Source: Propionibacterium cyclohexanicum
GTDB taxonomy: Bacteria > Actinomycetota > Actinomycetes > Propionibacteriales > Propionibacteriaceae
Length of the DNA stretch: 41,262 nt
Reading direction: 5' to 3'
Assembly: GCF_900111365.1 (NCBI RefSeq)
Contig: NZ_FOGZ01000026.1
Coordinates: forward strand, 1 to 41,262
Shown in pieces: positions 15,598-23,575 of the stretch. How positions within the stretch are numbered: position 1 is the stretch's first letter; every line of letters begins with the position of its first letter. The position numbers and the translations under genes are program-made. Under the pieces are notes generated by a model. That model saw only the letters and a list, made by a program, of their open reading frames with translations. It was not told the origin of the DNA and did not search any database.

Positions 15598-16935
15598 CTA
15601 GACGACGACGCTCAGCGCCATGACGAAGACCAGCCCACTGACCGAGATCACGGTCTCCATGAGCGACCAGGTCTTGATCGTCTGCCCCACTGTCATCCCG
15701 AAGTACTCCTTGACCATCCAGAATCCCGCGTCGTTGACGTGGCTGAAGAACAGCGAACCGGCACCGATCGCCAGCACCATGAGCGCGGTCTGGACCGGGG
15801 ACAGACCTGCGGCCATCGGTCCCATGACTCCTGCCGCCGTGATGGTGGCCACCGTGGCCGAACCAGTGGCGAGCCGGATGAGCACCGCCATCAGCCAGGC
15901 GGCCAGCAAGGGGGGCAGCGCGGCATCGGCCAGCCCCTTGGCGATCATGTTCGCGATACCCGAATCGACGAGCGTCTGCTTGAAGCCGCCACCGGCACCG
16001 ACGATGAGCAGGATGCCGGCGATCGGCGGGAAGGCCGAGCCGACGATCTTGTTGACCTCGTCGCGCGTCTTGGACAGCGTGTAGCCGAACACGAACATCG
16101 CCACGATTGTCGTAATGAACAGGGCGATGAGTGGCGTGCCGATGAAGACGACAGCCGAGCCGAGAGCGGACTTGTCCTGGCCGGTCACCTCGGCGAGGGT
16201 GCGCGCGAGCATGAGGATGACGGGCAGTACGACGACAACGAGGGCGGCGACAAAGCGCGGCTTCTTGCCCTGCTTGGCCTGAGCGTCGGGTGCGCCGAGG
16301 AAATCGGTCCGCGGCGGGATCGGAACCCAGCGCACCAGTACCTTGGCCAGCAGCGGTCCTGAGATGGCTAGCACGGGGAGGGCGACGAGCAGCCCCAGGC
16401 CGAGGGTGATGCCCAGGTTGGCCTTGAGAGCGCTGATCGCGATGAGCGGCCCGGGGTGCGGCGGAACGAGGCCGTGCAGAACCGAGAGCCCCGCGAGCGC
16501 CGGGATCGCGACGATCATCACCGGGACCTTGGCGCGGTGGGCGGCATACATGACGACGGGGATGATCATGACAACCCCCACCTCGAAGAACAGCGGAATG
16601 CCGATGACGAACGCAATGAGGGCCATCGCCCATGGCAGACGCTGGGTGGAAGTGCCGGCCAGGATCGTGTCGACGATGACGTCGGCACCTCCCGAGGAGA
16701 CCAGCAGGGTGCCGATGATGGAGCCGAGCACGATGAGCAGGCCCACATCGGACAGCGTGGAGCCGACTCCGGTGGTGAAGCTCTTGAACAGATTGTGATA
16801 GGGCACGCCCGCCGAGATGGCCATGACAGCCGACCCGGCCATGAGGGACAAGAAAGGGTGCACCTTCAGCCAGACAATGAGCAGGACGATCGTGGCAATG
16901 CCCGCGAGGGCAGCAAGAACCAGCTGGGTATCCAT
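15598..16935 (-). CDS. gntP: Gluconate:H+ symporter, GntP family
   Basis: This 445-residue membrane protein has about 12-14 hydrophobic segments and belongs to the gluconate permease family. Characteristic stretches include LHGLVPPHPGPLIAISALKA, FFEVGVVMIIPVVMYAA, GAGGGFKQTLVDSGIA, RLATGSATVATITAAGVMGP and FFSHVNDAGFWMVKEYF. It should import gluconate by proton symport. gntK ends 9 bases upstream, so the two are one transcript; gnd follows after a repeat-rich spacer. Confidence 0.94.
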   Translation of the reverse strand: MDTQLVLAALAGIATIVLLIVWLKVHPFLSLMAGSAVMAISAGVPYHNLFKSFTTGVGSTLSDVGLLIVLGSIIGTLLVSSGGADVIVDTILAGTSTQRLPWAMALIAFVIGIPLFFEVGVVMIIPVVMYAAHRAKVPVMIVAIPALAGLSVLHGLVPPHPGPLIAISALKANLGITLGLGLLVALPVLAISGPLLAKVLVRWVPIPPRTDFLGAPDAQAKQGKKPRFVAALVVVVLPVILMLARTLAEVTGQDKSALGSAVVFIGTPLIALFITTIVAMFVFGYTLSKTRDEVNKIVGSAFPPIAGILLIVGAGGGFKQTLVDSGIANMIAKGLADAALPPLLAAWLMAVLIRLATGSATVATITAAGVMGPMAAGLSPVQTALMVLAIGAGSLFFSHVNDAGFWMVKEYFGMTVGQTIKTWSLMETVISVSGLVFVMALSVVV

Positions 16936-16944
16936 GTCCGGGCC

Positions 16945-17475
16945 TCAGATCGTCGACTCGAGCGGGCCGACAACGCGATAGACCCTGGCGACCTGTTCCT
17001 CCAGCGGAAGCGCGGACTCCATGGTGAAGCCATGTTCGCCATGGGTGCCCAGTTCGAGAGGTTCGAGCGTCGCGAACTGGGAGGGCAGCAGCGAGGTAGG
17101 CATGAAGTGACCCGAGCGGGTGGCCATGCGTTCCTCGAGCAGTTCAGGAGAGCCGACCAGATGGAGGAAGACGGTGCGGCCAGGGGCAGCGGCGAGATGG
17201 TCGCGATAGGCCCTCTTGAGGGCCGAGCAGGTCACCACCGTGGAGTGTCCCTGAGCGTCCTGGCCGGTCGTCCACTCGACGATCCGATCGAGCCATGGCC
17301 AGCGATCGGCGTCGTCGAGGGGCTGGCCCGCACTCATCTTGGCGACGTTCGCCTTCGGGTGGAAGTCGTCGCCCTCGGCGAAGATCCAGCCCAACTTGTC
17401 ACTGAGCGCGGCGGCAAGGGTTGACTTGCCGGACCCGGCAACACCCATGACCACCAGATGTGTGTTCGTCATCAT
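16945..17475 (-). CDS. gntK: Gluconokinase
   Basis: This 176-residue P-loop kinase phosphorylates gluconate to 6-phosphogluconate. Walker A is VMGVAGSGKSTLA, followed by EGDDFHPKANVAKMSAGQPLDD, VTCSALKRAYRD and ATRSGHFMPTSLLPSQF, all hallmarks of the thermoresistant gluconokinase family. Two adjacent ATGs (17475 and 17472) are possible starts. It heads the gntK-gntP-gnd unit and is divergent from the regulator gene. Confidence 0.94.
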   Translation of the reverse strand: MMTNTHLVVMGVAGSGKSTLAAALSDKLGWIFAEGDDFHPKANVAKMSAGQPLDDADRWPWLDRIVEWTTGQDAQGHSTVVTCSALKRAYRDHLAAAPGRTVFLHLVGSPELLEERMATRSGHFMPTSLLPSQFATLEPLELGTHGEHGFTMESALPLEEQVARVYRVVGPLESTI

Positions 17476-17516
17476 CGACCTTTCGGTTGAGCCGCCTCTT
17501 TGGAACTCAATGGGAT

Positions 17517-17547
17517 GACTATAAGTCTAAAAGAGAGTCTCAATCAA
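17517..17547 (-). promoter_or_regulatory. gntK promoter with overlapping palindrome
   Basis: On the minus strand TTGATT (17547-17542) and TATAGT (17523-17518) are spaced by 18 bases, a plausible -35/-10 pair for gntK. The perfect dyad GACT-ATA-AGTC (17517-17527) covers the -10. A regulator bound there would block gntK, and the divergent FadR-type regulator is the obvious candidate. Confidence 0.5.
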
Positions 17548-17643
17548 TCGGTGGTGCGCTCGCGTCCGTGTTCCGCGCCGGCGGGCAACTCACGCCCCGA
17601 TATGCTCGGCCTCGACATCAACGCTACTGGACAGGGGGCCCGG

Positions 17644-18354
17644 GTGGGCGAGATGCAGGCCGGCAGGCCCATGCACATAGCCATCGCGCGCGAGCTCGGG
17701 ATCGAGATCATCGACGGACGCTGGGCCACCGGCAGCGCCCGGACACTGGATGAGCTGCAGACCCGCTTCACGATCTCGCGCACGGTGGCTCGCGAATCCA
17801 CCCGGCGGCTGGAGGCGATGGGCCTGGTCACCTCACGCCGCCGCCTCGGGCTGATACCCCAACCGGCACATTCCTGGCATGTGCTGGACCCCGAGCTCAT
17901 CGACTGGCGGCTGCACTCCAGCCAACGCGAGGCACAGCTGGTCTCACTCACGCAGTTGCGGATGGCTGTCGAACCGGCCGCCGCGGAGATGACGGCACGC
18001 CGTGCGCCCTTGCGAGTCCGCGCCCAGCTGCTGCCCATCGCGGCGGACATGAGGCGCACCGGCGAAGCCGGCCAGCTGCGCGATTTCATGACTCTCGACA
18101 TCGAGTTCCACCGGCTCATCCTCGGGTCGGGAGGCAACGAGCTGTTCGCCGCACTCGGCGATCTGGTGGCCACCGTCCTGCAGGGACGAACCGAGCTCCA
18201 GCTCATGCCATCCCAGCCCAAGCCCGAGGCGCTGAGGCTGCACGCCGAGGTGGCCCAGGCGGTCTTCGAGGGAGACCACGAGAGGGCCCGGCGGGCCATG
18301 CAGGAGATCCTCGACGAGGTGGCGAGCGTGTTCGACGCGGCCGAGAGGGGCTGA
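17644..18354 (+). CDS. gntR: GntR-family (FadR/FCD subfamily) regulator of the gluconate genes
   Basis: This regulator of about 236 residues has an N-terminal winged helix (GIEIIDGRW, then LQTRFTISRTVARESTRRLEAMGLV) and a C-terminal FCD ligand domain with DIEFHRLILGSGGNELFAAL, where D and H are the usual metal ligands. The order LRMAVEPAAAEMTARRA is also typical of FCD proteins. The start is uncertain: GTG at 17644 follows AGGGGG, ATG at 17653 is close, and the frame is open back to 17500. Its position divergent from gntK suggests it represses gntK-gntP-gnd until gluconate or its phosphate binds. Confidence 0.85.
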   Translation: MGEMQAGRPMHIAIARELGIEIIDGRWATGSARTLDELQTRFTISRTVARESTRRLEAMGLVTSRRRLGLIPQPAHSWHVLDPELIDWRLHSSQREAQLVSLTQLRMAVEPAAAEMTARRAPLRVRAQLLPIAADMRRTGEAGQLRDFMTLDIEFHRLILGSGGNELFAALGDLVATVLQGRTELQLMPSQPKPEALRLHAEVAQAVFEGDHERARRAMQEILDEVASVFDAAERG

Positions 18355-18470
18355 GACCCCGGCCGCGACCGGCACAGTCCCCATGGCAGCTGGGACGAGG
18401 GGTCTTGGATGCGTCTGGATGCGTCGTCGGCGCCGGGAAACCAGGATCGATTTCGCCGGCGCCGGCCAGC

Positions 18471-18495
18471 GGCTCGGGCCTCACGCGCTCGAGCC
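18471..18495. terminator. Hairpin between convergent gntR and gatC
   Basis: GGCTCGGGC (18471-18479) pairs with GCTCGAGCC (18487-18495) at 8 of 9 positions across a 7-base loop. It lies between the two convergent stop codons. The same 158-base spacer holds no gene. Confidence 0.4.
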
Positions 18496-18512
18496 CGGGT
18501 GAATCCCTGCGA

Positions 18513-19784
18513 TCAGTGGAAGACCAGATTCCACAGCTGCGAGAGCTTGAGCACCCCCCAGTTGAGCACATTGCCACCAGTGTCGAGATTGCTCATCTGC
18601 GTGACTCCGCCGGGAGGGTTGACGACCCCGCTCATCATCTGGGTGAGAACGGGCCCGAAATCGGTGGCCATGAGCAGCGCCGCGGCCATCACCACGGTGC
18701 CGGTGAGCACGGTGGTGAAGATATTCCCCTTGCGGGAGGGCACGATGAGGGCGACGAAGAAGGGGATGGTCGCAAGGTCACCGAACGGCAGGACGCGGTT
18801 TCCCGGCAGGACCACCGCCAGGAACAGGGTGATCGGAACGAGCAGGAGCCCGGACGACAGTGCGGCTGGCGAGCCGGTGGACAGCGCGGCGTCCATGCCG
18901 ATGTAGATCTTGCGGCCCTTGAATCGGCTCTGCAAGAACTCCTGCGCACCCTCGGAGATCGGGATCAGTCCCTCCATGAGGAGCTTGACCATGCGCGGCA
19001 TGAGGAACATGACACCGGCCATGTTCATTCCCACCTGGGCAATCTTGCCGACGTCGTAGCCCGCGAGAGCTGCCAGCGCGGCGCCGATGACGAAACCCAT
19101 CACCCACGGTTCACCGAAGATGCCGAAGCGCTTCTGGATGGTCTCCGGATCCGCCTTGACCCGGTTGATGCCGGGGATCTTCCCGATGAGCCAGCCGATC
19201 GGGATGCCCAGCAGGGCCATTGCGTTGGCCGAGCCGGTCGGGAAGCTGACGTCCTCGAGCCCGTAGTACTCCTGCATCGTGGGGGCCGTCCGGTCGGCGA
19301 TGATCAGGCAGGCCACCTCGTAGATGATTGCCATGGCGAACCCGAACCACAGGTTTCCGGTGACCAGATAGCCGGTTGCGGCGGCCGCGGCGAAGTGCCA
19401 GTAATTCCAGATGTCGACGTTCATGGTCTTCGTCCAGTTGAGAAGCAGCATGATCACGTTGACCACCAGTGCGAGCGGAATCACCGCCGCACTGATCGGC
19501 TGGGCCCACACTCCAGAGGACACGCCTGGCCAGCCGACGTCAATGATGGTCAGATGGAACCCGAATCTCTGGACCATCGCCTGCGCAGCGGGACCGATGT
19601 TGTTGCTGAGCAGTGTCAGCACCAGATTGATACCGATCATTCCGATGCCGATCGTGACACCGGAACGCAATGCCTTCGCCGGGCGGACCCGGAAGATGAG
19701 TGCGATGATGAAGATGAAGACCGGCAGCATCACACTCGGCCCAAGGTTCAGGAAGTACTGAACCGCGTGGGTGAGAGTTTCCAT
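18513..19784 (-). CDS. gatC: PTS EIIC component, galactitol family
   Basis: This 423-residue membrane transporter belongs to the galactitol (Gat) PTS EIIC family. It opens with MLPVFIFIIALIFRVRPAKALRSG and contains GATGYLVTGN-like, FPTGSANAMALLGIPIGWLIGKIPG and MLLLNWTKTMNVDIWNYWHFAA segments typical of EIIC-Gat. It should carry a polyol across the membrane as EIIB phosphorylates it. Gat-family systems transport galactitol but also other polyols such as arabitol, so the substrate stays open. It is the last gene of the gatA-gatB-gatC run and is separated from gatB by a 271-base repeat-bearing spacer. Confidence 0.9.
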   Translation of the reverse strand: METLTHAVQYFLNLGPSVMLPVFIFIIALIFRVRPAKALRSGVTIGIGMIGINLVLTLLSNNIGPAAQAMVQRFGFHLTIIDVGWPGVSSGVWAQPISAAVIPLALVVNVIMLLLNWTKTMNVDIWNYWHFAAAAATGYLVTGNLWFGFAMAIIYEVACLIIADRTAPTMQEYYGLEDVSFPTGSANAMALLGIPIGWLIGKIPGINRVKADPETIQKRFGIFGEPWVMGFVIGAALAALAGYDVGKIAQVGMNMAGVMFLMPRMVKLLMEGLIPISEGAQEFLQSRFKGRKIYIGMDAALSTGSPAALSSGLLLVPITLFLAVVLPGNRVLPFGDLATIPFFVALIVPSRKGNIFTTVLTGTVVMAAALLMATDFGPVLTQMMSGVVNPPGGVTQMSNLDTGGNVLNWGVLKLSQLWNLVFH

Positions 19785-19800
19785 TCCACAACCCCTTCAT

Positions 19801-19863
19801 TAGCTGTGCTCGTCATAAGCTGTGCTTGCCATGAGCCGTGCTTGCCATAAGCCGTGCTCGTGA
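19801..19863 (-). repeat. Four-copy 16-base tandem repeat in the gatC leader
   Basis: The units, read on the plus strand, are TAGCTGTGCTCGTCA, TAAGCTGTGCTTGCCA, TGAGCCGTGCTTGCCA and TAAGCCGTGCTCGTGA. They occupy the 271-base gatB-gatC spacer, ending about 16 bases before the gatC start codon. On the transcribed strand an ATG recurs nearly every 16 bases, in shifting frames. Confidence 0.85.
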
Positions 19864-20055
19864 AGTCGCCACGCCCCGGAGCTCTCAGGCGGCCCGGTGC
19901 CCTCATCGGCGACGCATTCCTGGCAAGCGCGTTGCGAAGCGCAGCGGTGCGCCCCGCCATGTGCCCGGAATCGGTGGTCGCGACCTTGCGACACACCCGG
20001 GCCCTCCCACGGTCAGCGCCCGGATCGCGCCGTGGCACGCCCGGGCCGCCGAGAG

Positions 20056-20358
20056 CTATTCCTTGTCGAGGATCTCCCGGGCGGTATCGATGATCTTGGC
20101 ATCGAGCTTGTCCTTACCGAGCCCGGTGAGATATCCCATCGCCACAACGGCCGGAATCCGGTAGGCGGTGGGAAGCAGACTCGTGGACACGAGCATGTCG
20201 GCATCCTGCTGCCTGCCGGCCGCCTCAGAAATCTTGATCTGGATGAGCGAAACACGGATGTTGTTCTGCTTGAACAAATCCTCCAGCTTCTGCATGACGA
20301 CCGTCGAGGTGGCGATTCCTGCTCCGCACGCCACAAGCACCTTCAATTCCCTGTTCAT
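20056..20358 (-). CDS. gatB: PTS EIIB component, galactitol family
   Basis: This 100-residue cytoplasmic EIIB has the phosphorylated cysteine in VLVACGAGIATSTVV, about residue 11, in the P-loop typical of lactose/galactitol-type EIIB. It passes phosphate from EIIA to the sugar held by EIIC. The ATG at 20358 follows AAGGAGTTTTC on the transcribed strand. It lies 40 bases after gatA. Confidence 0.92.
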   Translation of the reverse strand: MNRELKVLVACGAGIATSTVVMQKLEDLFKQNNIRVSLIQIKISEAAGRQQDADMLVSTSLLPTAYRIPAVVAMGYLTGLGKDKLDAKIIDTAREILDKE

Positions 20359-20398
20359 GAAAACTCCTTGGTTCTGCTCTGTTGACGTGGGGTCGTGA

Positions 20399-20884
20399 TC
20401 ACTCGAGTGTGGCGCGGATCGCCTCGGGGGTGGGCGCCTGCTCGAGAAGGGTGACCAACTCATGGTTCTGGATGACCGCGGCCAGTTGCTGAAGCATCTT
20501 GACCTGGGCATGGGGCCGGTTGAGACCCAGTACGAAGAACAGCCTCGGCCGCACGAGATGGGCCGGATCATCCATTCGGTGGAACTCGATCGGCTCCTTT
20601 GTGGTGATGACCGCCACGAACTCCTTGACGATCGTGTCCGCATCCGTGTGCGGAATGGCCACCGCGCCCTGCTCGAGTTCCAGTCCGGTGGGATACTTCT
20701 CCTCCCGGGCGATCAGCTTCGGCAGGAACTGTTCGTTCACGTACCCGTTCTCGAGTGCGACTTCGTTGACGAACCGGAACAATTCCTGCTGCGCTGTCAG
20801 TTCTCGCTGCGGAAGAATCAGCTCATCGCGGAGATAGTCCCGAAGCCTGATCTGGGTGGCCGACCCACCACTGGTGTCTTTCAC
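20399..20884 (-). CDS. gatA: PTS EIIA component, fructose/galactitol family
   Basis: This 161-residue EIIA of the fructose/mannitol/galactitol (type 2) family has the active histidine in GAVAIPHTDAD, with the preceding YPTGLELEQ. The end motifs ATTKEPIEFHRMDDP-like and LFFVLGLNRPHAQVKMLQQL are as expected. It accepts phosphate from HPr, which is not encoded here. It is the first gene of the gatABC run, divergent from the SorC regulator across a 430-base region with two clear operators. Confidence 0.9.
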   Translation of the reverse strand: MKDTSGGSATQIRLRDYLRDELILPQRELTAQQELFRFVNEVALENGYVNEQFLPKLIAREEKYPTGLELEQGAVAIPHTDADTIVKEFVAVITTKEPIEFHRMDDPAHLVRPRLFFVLGLNRPHAQVKMLQQLAAVIQNHELVTLLEQAPTPEAIRATLE

Positions 20885-20924
20885 AATCGATATCCCATCT
20901 TTGCGATTCGAAGTCGAAGCGATC

Positions 20925-20958
20925 CGGGCCGGCGTGGTATGTGCACCACACCGGCCCG
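20925..20958 (-). promoter_or_regulatory. Leader hairpin of gatA
   Basis: CGGGCCGG (20925-20932) pairs with CCGGCCCG (20951-20958) and the inner GTGGT with ACCAC, forming a long stem 41 bases before the gatA start. It could attenuate the gat transcript; there is no U-tract. Confidence 0.45.
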
Positions 20959-21025
20959 CGAGGGCAGCTCACTGAATCCAGGGTTCGCTGATCCATTTCG
21001 ATGCTCTCTGATGATCCCCATGAAG

Positions 21026-21118
21026 CGTTGCCTCTGCATCGAGGCAACGGACCTGTCCATCAGGCTAGGAACAGGGGGTGAGCAGCGTCAACCTGGATTC
21101 GTTGCTCATATGAGCAAC
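21026..21118. promoter_or_regulatory. Two perfect operators between gatA and sorC
   Basis: Site 1 is CGTTGCCTC-TGCATC-GAGGCAACG (21026-21049), arms of 9. Site 2 is GTTGCTCATATGAGCAAC (21101-21118), a perfect 18-base palindrome. Both arms share GTTGC-x-TC, so one protein could bind both. The rest of the 430-base divergent region, apart from the hairpin at 20925, shows nothing else I can assign. Confidence 0.7.
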
Positions 21119-21312
21119 ACCTGTGCAGCACCCCTCCCTCGCGTCACACTACCTAGTCACATGGCCTTTAACCGCTGTGCGCGAGCGACTCACTCCTCAC
21201 CTGGGACACCCGTGGCGAGGAGGCAAGTTTCATCTGCGCTCATCTGCGCAATACTGGGCTGGGCAGCCGCGATCAGCGTTGGACCGCGTTATGTTGGCCC
21301 CGAAGGACAGGA

Positions 21313-22347
21313 GTGGCAACGATGCGTGCAACTGACAACCACGAGGAGCAAATGCTCCGCGCCGCCGAGTTGTACTATTACCAGGCCAGCACCCAATCCG
21401 AAATCGCGGACAAACTCGGAGTGACCCGATGGACCGTCGGGCGCCTCCTCGACGAAGCTCGGAAAACCGGCCTGGTTCGTATTGTCATTGATCATCCGCG
21501 GGCCAGGCGCCATGAACTCGAAGTCGAGCTGCGGCGCGAGTTCGGTTTGCGCGAGGTCATGGTCCTGCCGAGCCAGCACAGCCCCGCTGCCACCATGAAA
21601 TCCGTATGCTCGATGGCTGCCGAGCAGCTGTGCAACATCCGACCGGCGATCCGCAAGATCGCGGTGAGCTGGGGCCGGACCACCGCCGAAGTGGCCGCCA
21701 ATCTGCCACAGGGCTGGGCGCGCGATCTCGAGGTCATCCAGACCAACGGCGGCCCCTCCTTCGTGCGAGGCAATCCCATCGGCAATTCCCTGCATGTGAT
21801 GGCCGAATCAGGCGGTGGCACAGTACGACGTCTCGAAGCGCCGACGATTCTGGAGGATGCCTGGGCAGCCAAGCTGCTCCGCGCGGACCGTTCGGTCGCC
21901 GCGACCTTCAGGGCCGCGGAGAGCTGCCGCGTCATGCTCTTCTCGCCCGGCAGCATGAGGCCGGAGTCCGTGCTGGTCCAGTCCGGATATCTGTCCGTGG
22001 AGCAGATGGACGAGATGCGCCGGGCGGGTGCGGTGGGCGATGTGATGAGCCACTTCATCACCCCGGCCGGCACACCCGCGGCTCCCGAGCTCGACGACCG
22101 AACACTGTCCATCCCGCTGTCCGCAGTGCGCAGCTGCGCCAACTCGATAGCGGTGGCAGCCGGGGTCGAGAAGGCCGAGTGCACGAGGGCCGTGGTGCTC
22201 TCCGGACTGTGCACCACCCTCATCGTCGACAGCGCCATCGCGAAGGCTCTGCTGAGCGAGCCCCCCAAGACCCATGAAGAAGAATCCGGCGCCCGACCCG
22301 CGCCACTGTCCGCCACACATTCCCAAGGAAGAGAACAATGGCAATAA
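21313..22347 (+). CDS. SorC-family sugar-binding transcriptional regulator
   Basis: This 344-residue regulator has an HTH near the start (RAAELYYYQASTQSEIADKLGVTRWTVGRLLDEARKTGLV) and the SorC effector domain with VSWGRTTAEVAANL, EVIQTNGGPSFVRG, LEAPTILEDAW and GDVMSHFI. Effectors of the family are sugar phosphates. The start could be GTG at 21313 (AAGGA upstream) or ATG at 21322. Its 3' end overlaps the next gene by 10 bases, so regulator and dehydrogenase are made together. The divergent gat operon is its likely target through the two GTTGC palindromes. Confidence 0.88.
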   Translation: MATMRATDNHEEQMLRAAELYYYQASTQSEIADKLGVTRWTVGRLLDEARKTGLVRIVIDHPRARRHELEVELRREFGLREVMVLPSQHSPAATMKSVCSMAAEQLCNIRPAIRKIAVSWGRTTAEVAANLPQGWARDLEVIQTNGGPSFVRGNPIGNSLHVMAESGGGTVRRLEAPTILEDAWAAKLLRADRSVAATFRAAESCRVMLFSPGSMRPESVLVQSGYLSVEQMDEMRRAGAVGDVMSHFITPAGTPAAPELDDRTLSIPLSAVRSCANSIAVAAGVEKAECTRAVVLSGLCTTLIVDSAIAKALLSEPPKTHEEESGARPAPLSATHSQGREQWQ

Positions 22348-23426
22348 TCGCAGTCCTCGGCGCCGGAGTCATGGCCTCGGCGCTCACCAATCCGGCGCGT
22401 GACAATGGTCATGAGGTCCGACTCATCGGCACGCATCTCGACGACGAGATCATCGCGTCCGTCAAGCAGACGCGCGTACACCCGGTGCTCGGCGTCGAGC
22501 TCGACGCCGGAGTCAAGCCCTACTATTTCGGTGAGGCGGGCGACCAGATCGCCGGCGCCGATGTGGTCATGGTCGGGGTGAACTCGTTCGGCATCGACTG
22601 GGCAGGCGAGCAACTGGCCAGATTCCTGCATCCAGGCCAGAAAGTACTGGTCATCACGAAGGGCCTTCAGGCAGACGCCAATGGCGATCTCCACATTCTC
22701 CCGCACGTGCTGCAAAGAGCCGTCGGACCGCTCTCCCAGCAGGTGACCTGGTCAGCGATCGTCGGCCCCTGCATTGCCGGCGAGCTGGCCATCAGGCGCC
22801 CCAGCTGCGTGGTATTCAATGGGGAGGACCCCGAATCCCTCGAATATCTCGCGAATCTGTACCGCACGGATTACTACCACGTATGGACCTCCACGGAATT
22901 CATCGCGCACGAGGTCGGCGCCGCCACGAAGAATGTCTTCGCCTTTGCCCAGGGCTTTGCCCACGGAATCCTCAGCGCCACCAACCAGCTGGACGCCAAG
23001 TACGTCATGTACAACTACTCGGCCGCGCTGTTCGCGGAGGGTTCCCGGGAGATCCATCAGTTCATCGAACTGCTCGGCGGCGACCCGAAGGTCGCCGATG
23101 GCCTGGGTGGCGTTGGCGACATGTTCGTCACCTCCATGGGCGGACGCAATGTGAAGGCGGGGGGGCTCGTTGGCGCCGGCATCCCCTTCTCGCAGGTGCG
23201 CGAGGTGCACATGAGGGGCATCACCCTGGAGGGTGTCGCGGCCATCAAGGTGATCGGAGCGGCCCTGGAGAAGCTCACCGAACGGGGCGTTGTCGCCGCG
23301 AGCGACTTCCCGCTCGTGCGCTTCCTCTACGATCTCGTCGTCCGCGACGGAAAGCTCGACATCCCCTGGGACAGCTTCTTCGGCGGGCACCACAGCCTGA
23401 CGCAGGCAGGAGCATCTGCGCGCTGA
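22338..23426 (+). CDS. GpsA-like polyol-phosphate dehydrogenase
   Basis: This 362-residue NAD(P)-dependent dehydrogenase has the glycerol-3-phosphate dehydrogenase fold: Rossmann IAVLGAGVMASALT, a GPCIAGELA-type loop, the catalytic lysine in HEVGAATKNVFAFAQG and the phosphate-binding RN in GGRNVKAGG. It is unlikely to be the housekeeping gpsA, because it sits in a polyol PTS cluster under SorC control and differs from GpsA over the central part. Oxidation of an imported polyol phosphate (for example of a C4 or C5 polyol) is inference. AAGGAAG precedes the ATG. Confidence 0.75.
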   Translation: MAIIAVLGAGVMASALTNPARDNGHEVRLIGTHLDDEIIASVKQTRVHPVLGVELDAGVKPYYFGEAGDQIAGADVVMVGVNSFGIDWAGEQLARFLHPGQKVLVITKGLQADANGDLHILPHVLQRAVGPLSQQVTWSAIVGPCIAGELAIRRPSCVVFNGEDPESLEYLANLYRTDYYHVWTSTEFIAHEVGAATKNVFAFAQGFAHGILSATNQLDAKYVMYNYSAALFAEGSREIHQFIELLGGDPKVADGLGGVGDMFVTSMGGRNVKAGGLVGAGIPFSQVREVHMRGITLEGVAAIKVIGAALEKLTERGVVAASDFPLVRFLYDLVVRDGKLDIPWDSFFGGHHSLTQAGASAR

Positions 23427-23536
23427 GCACGATCCGGTGGCCCGGGGCGTCGAGAGAGCTGCTCGGCGGCCCCGGGGCGCGGCCTGCCGGGAAGCCACCA
23501 CGGTGTGGAGCGAGGAGTAGAGGGAACTCTTCCGGG

Positions 23537-23556
23537 ATCTATGAATCTCACTAGAT
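23537..23556. promoter_or_regulatory. Dyad upstream of the AAA ATPase gene
   Basis: GAATC-TCACTA-GATTC lies within 40 bases of the ATPase start and is AT-rich against a GC-rich background, so it may mark the promoter or an operator. Positions are approximate. Confidence 0.35.
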
Positions 23557-23575
23557 TCTCGAATACTCTGCTGTC

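Noticed and set aside
18405-19850. A 481-codon plus-strand frame rich in Asp/His/Glu
   Set aside because: Antisense to gatC; no domain.
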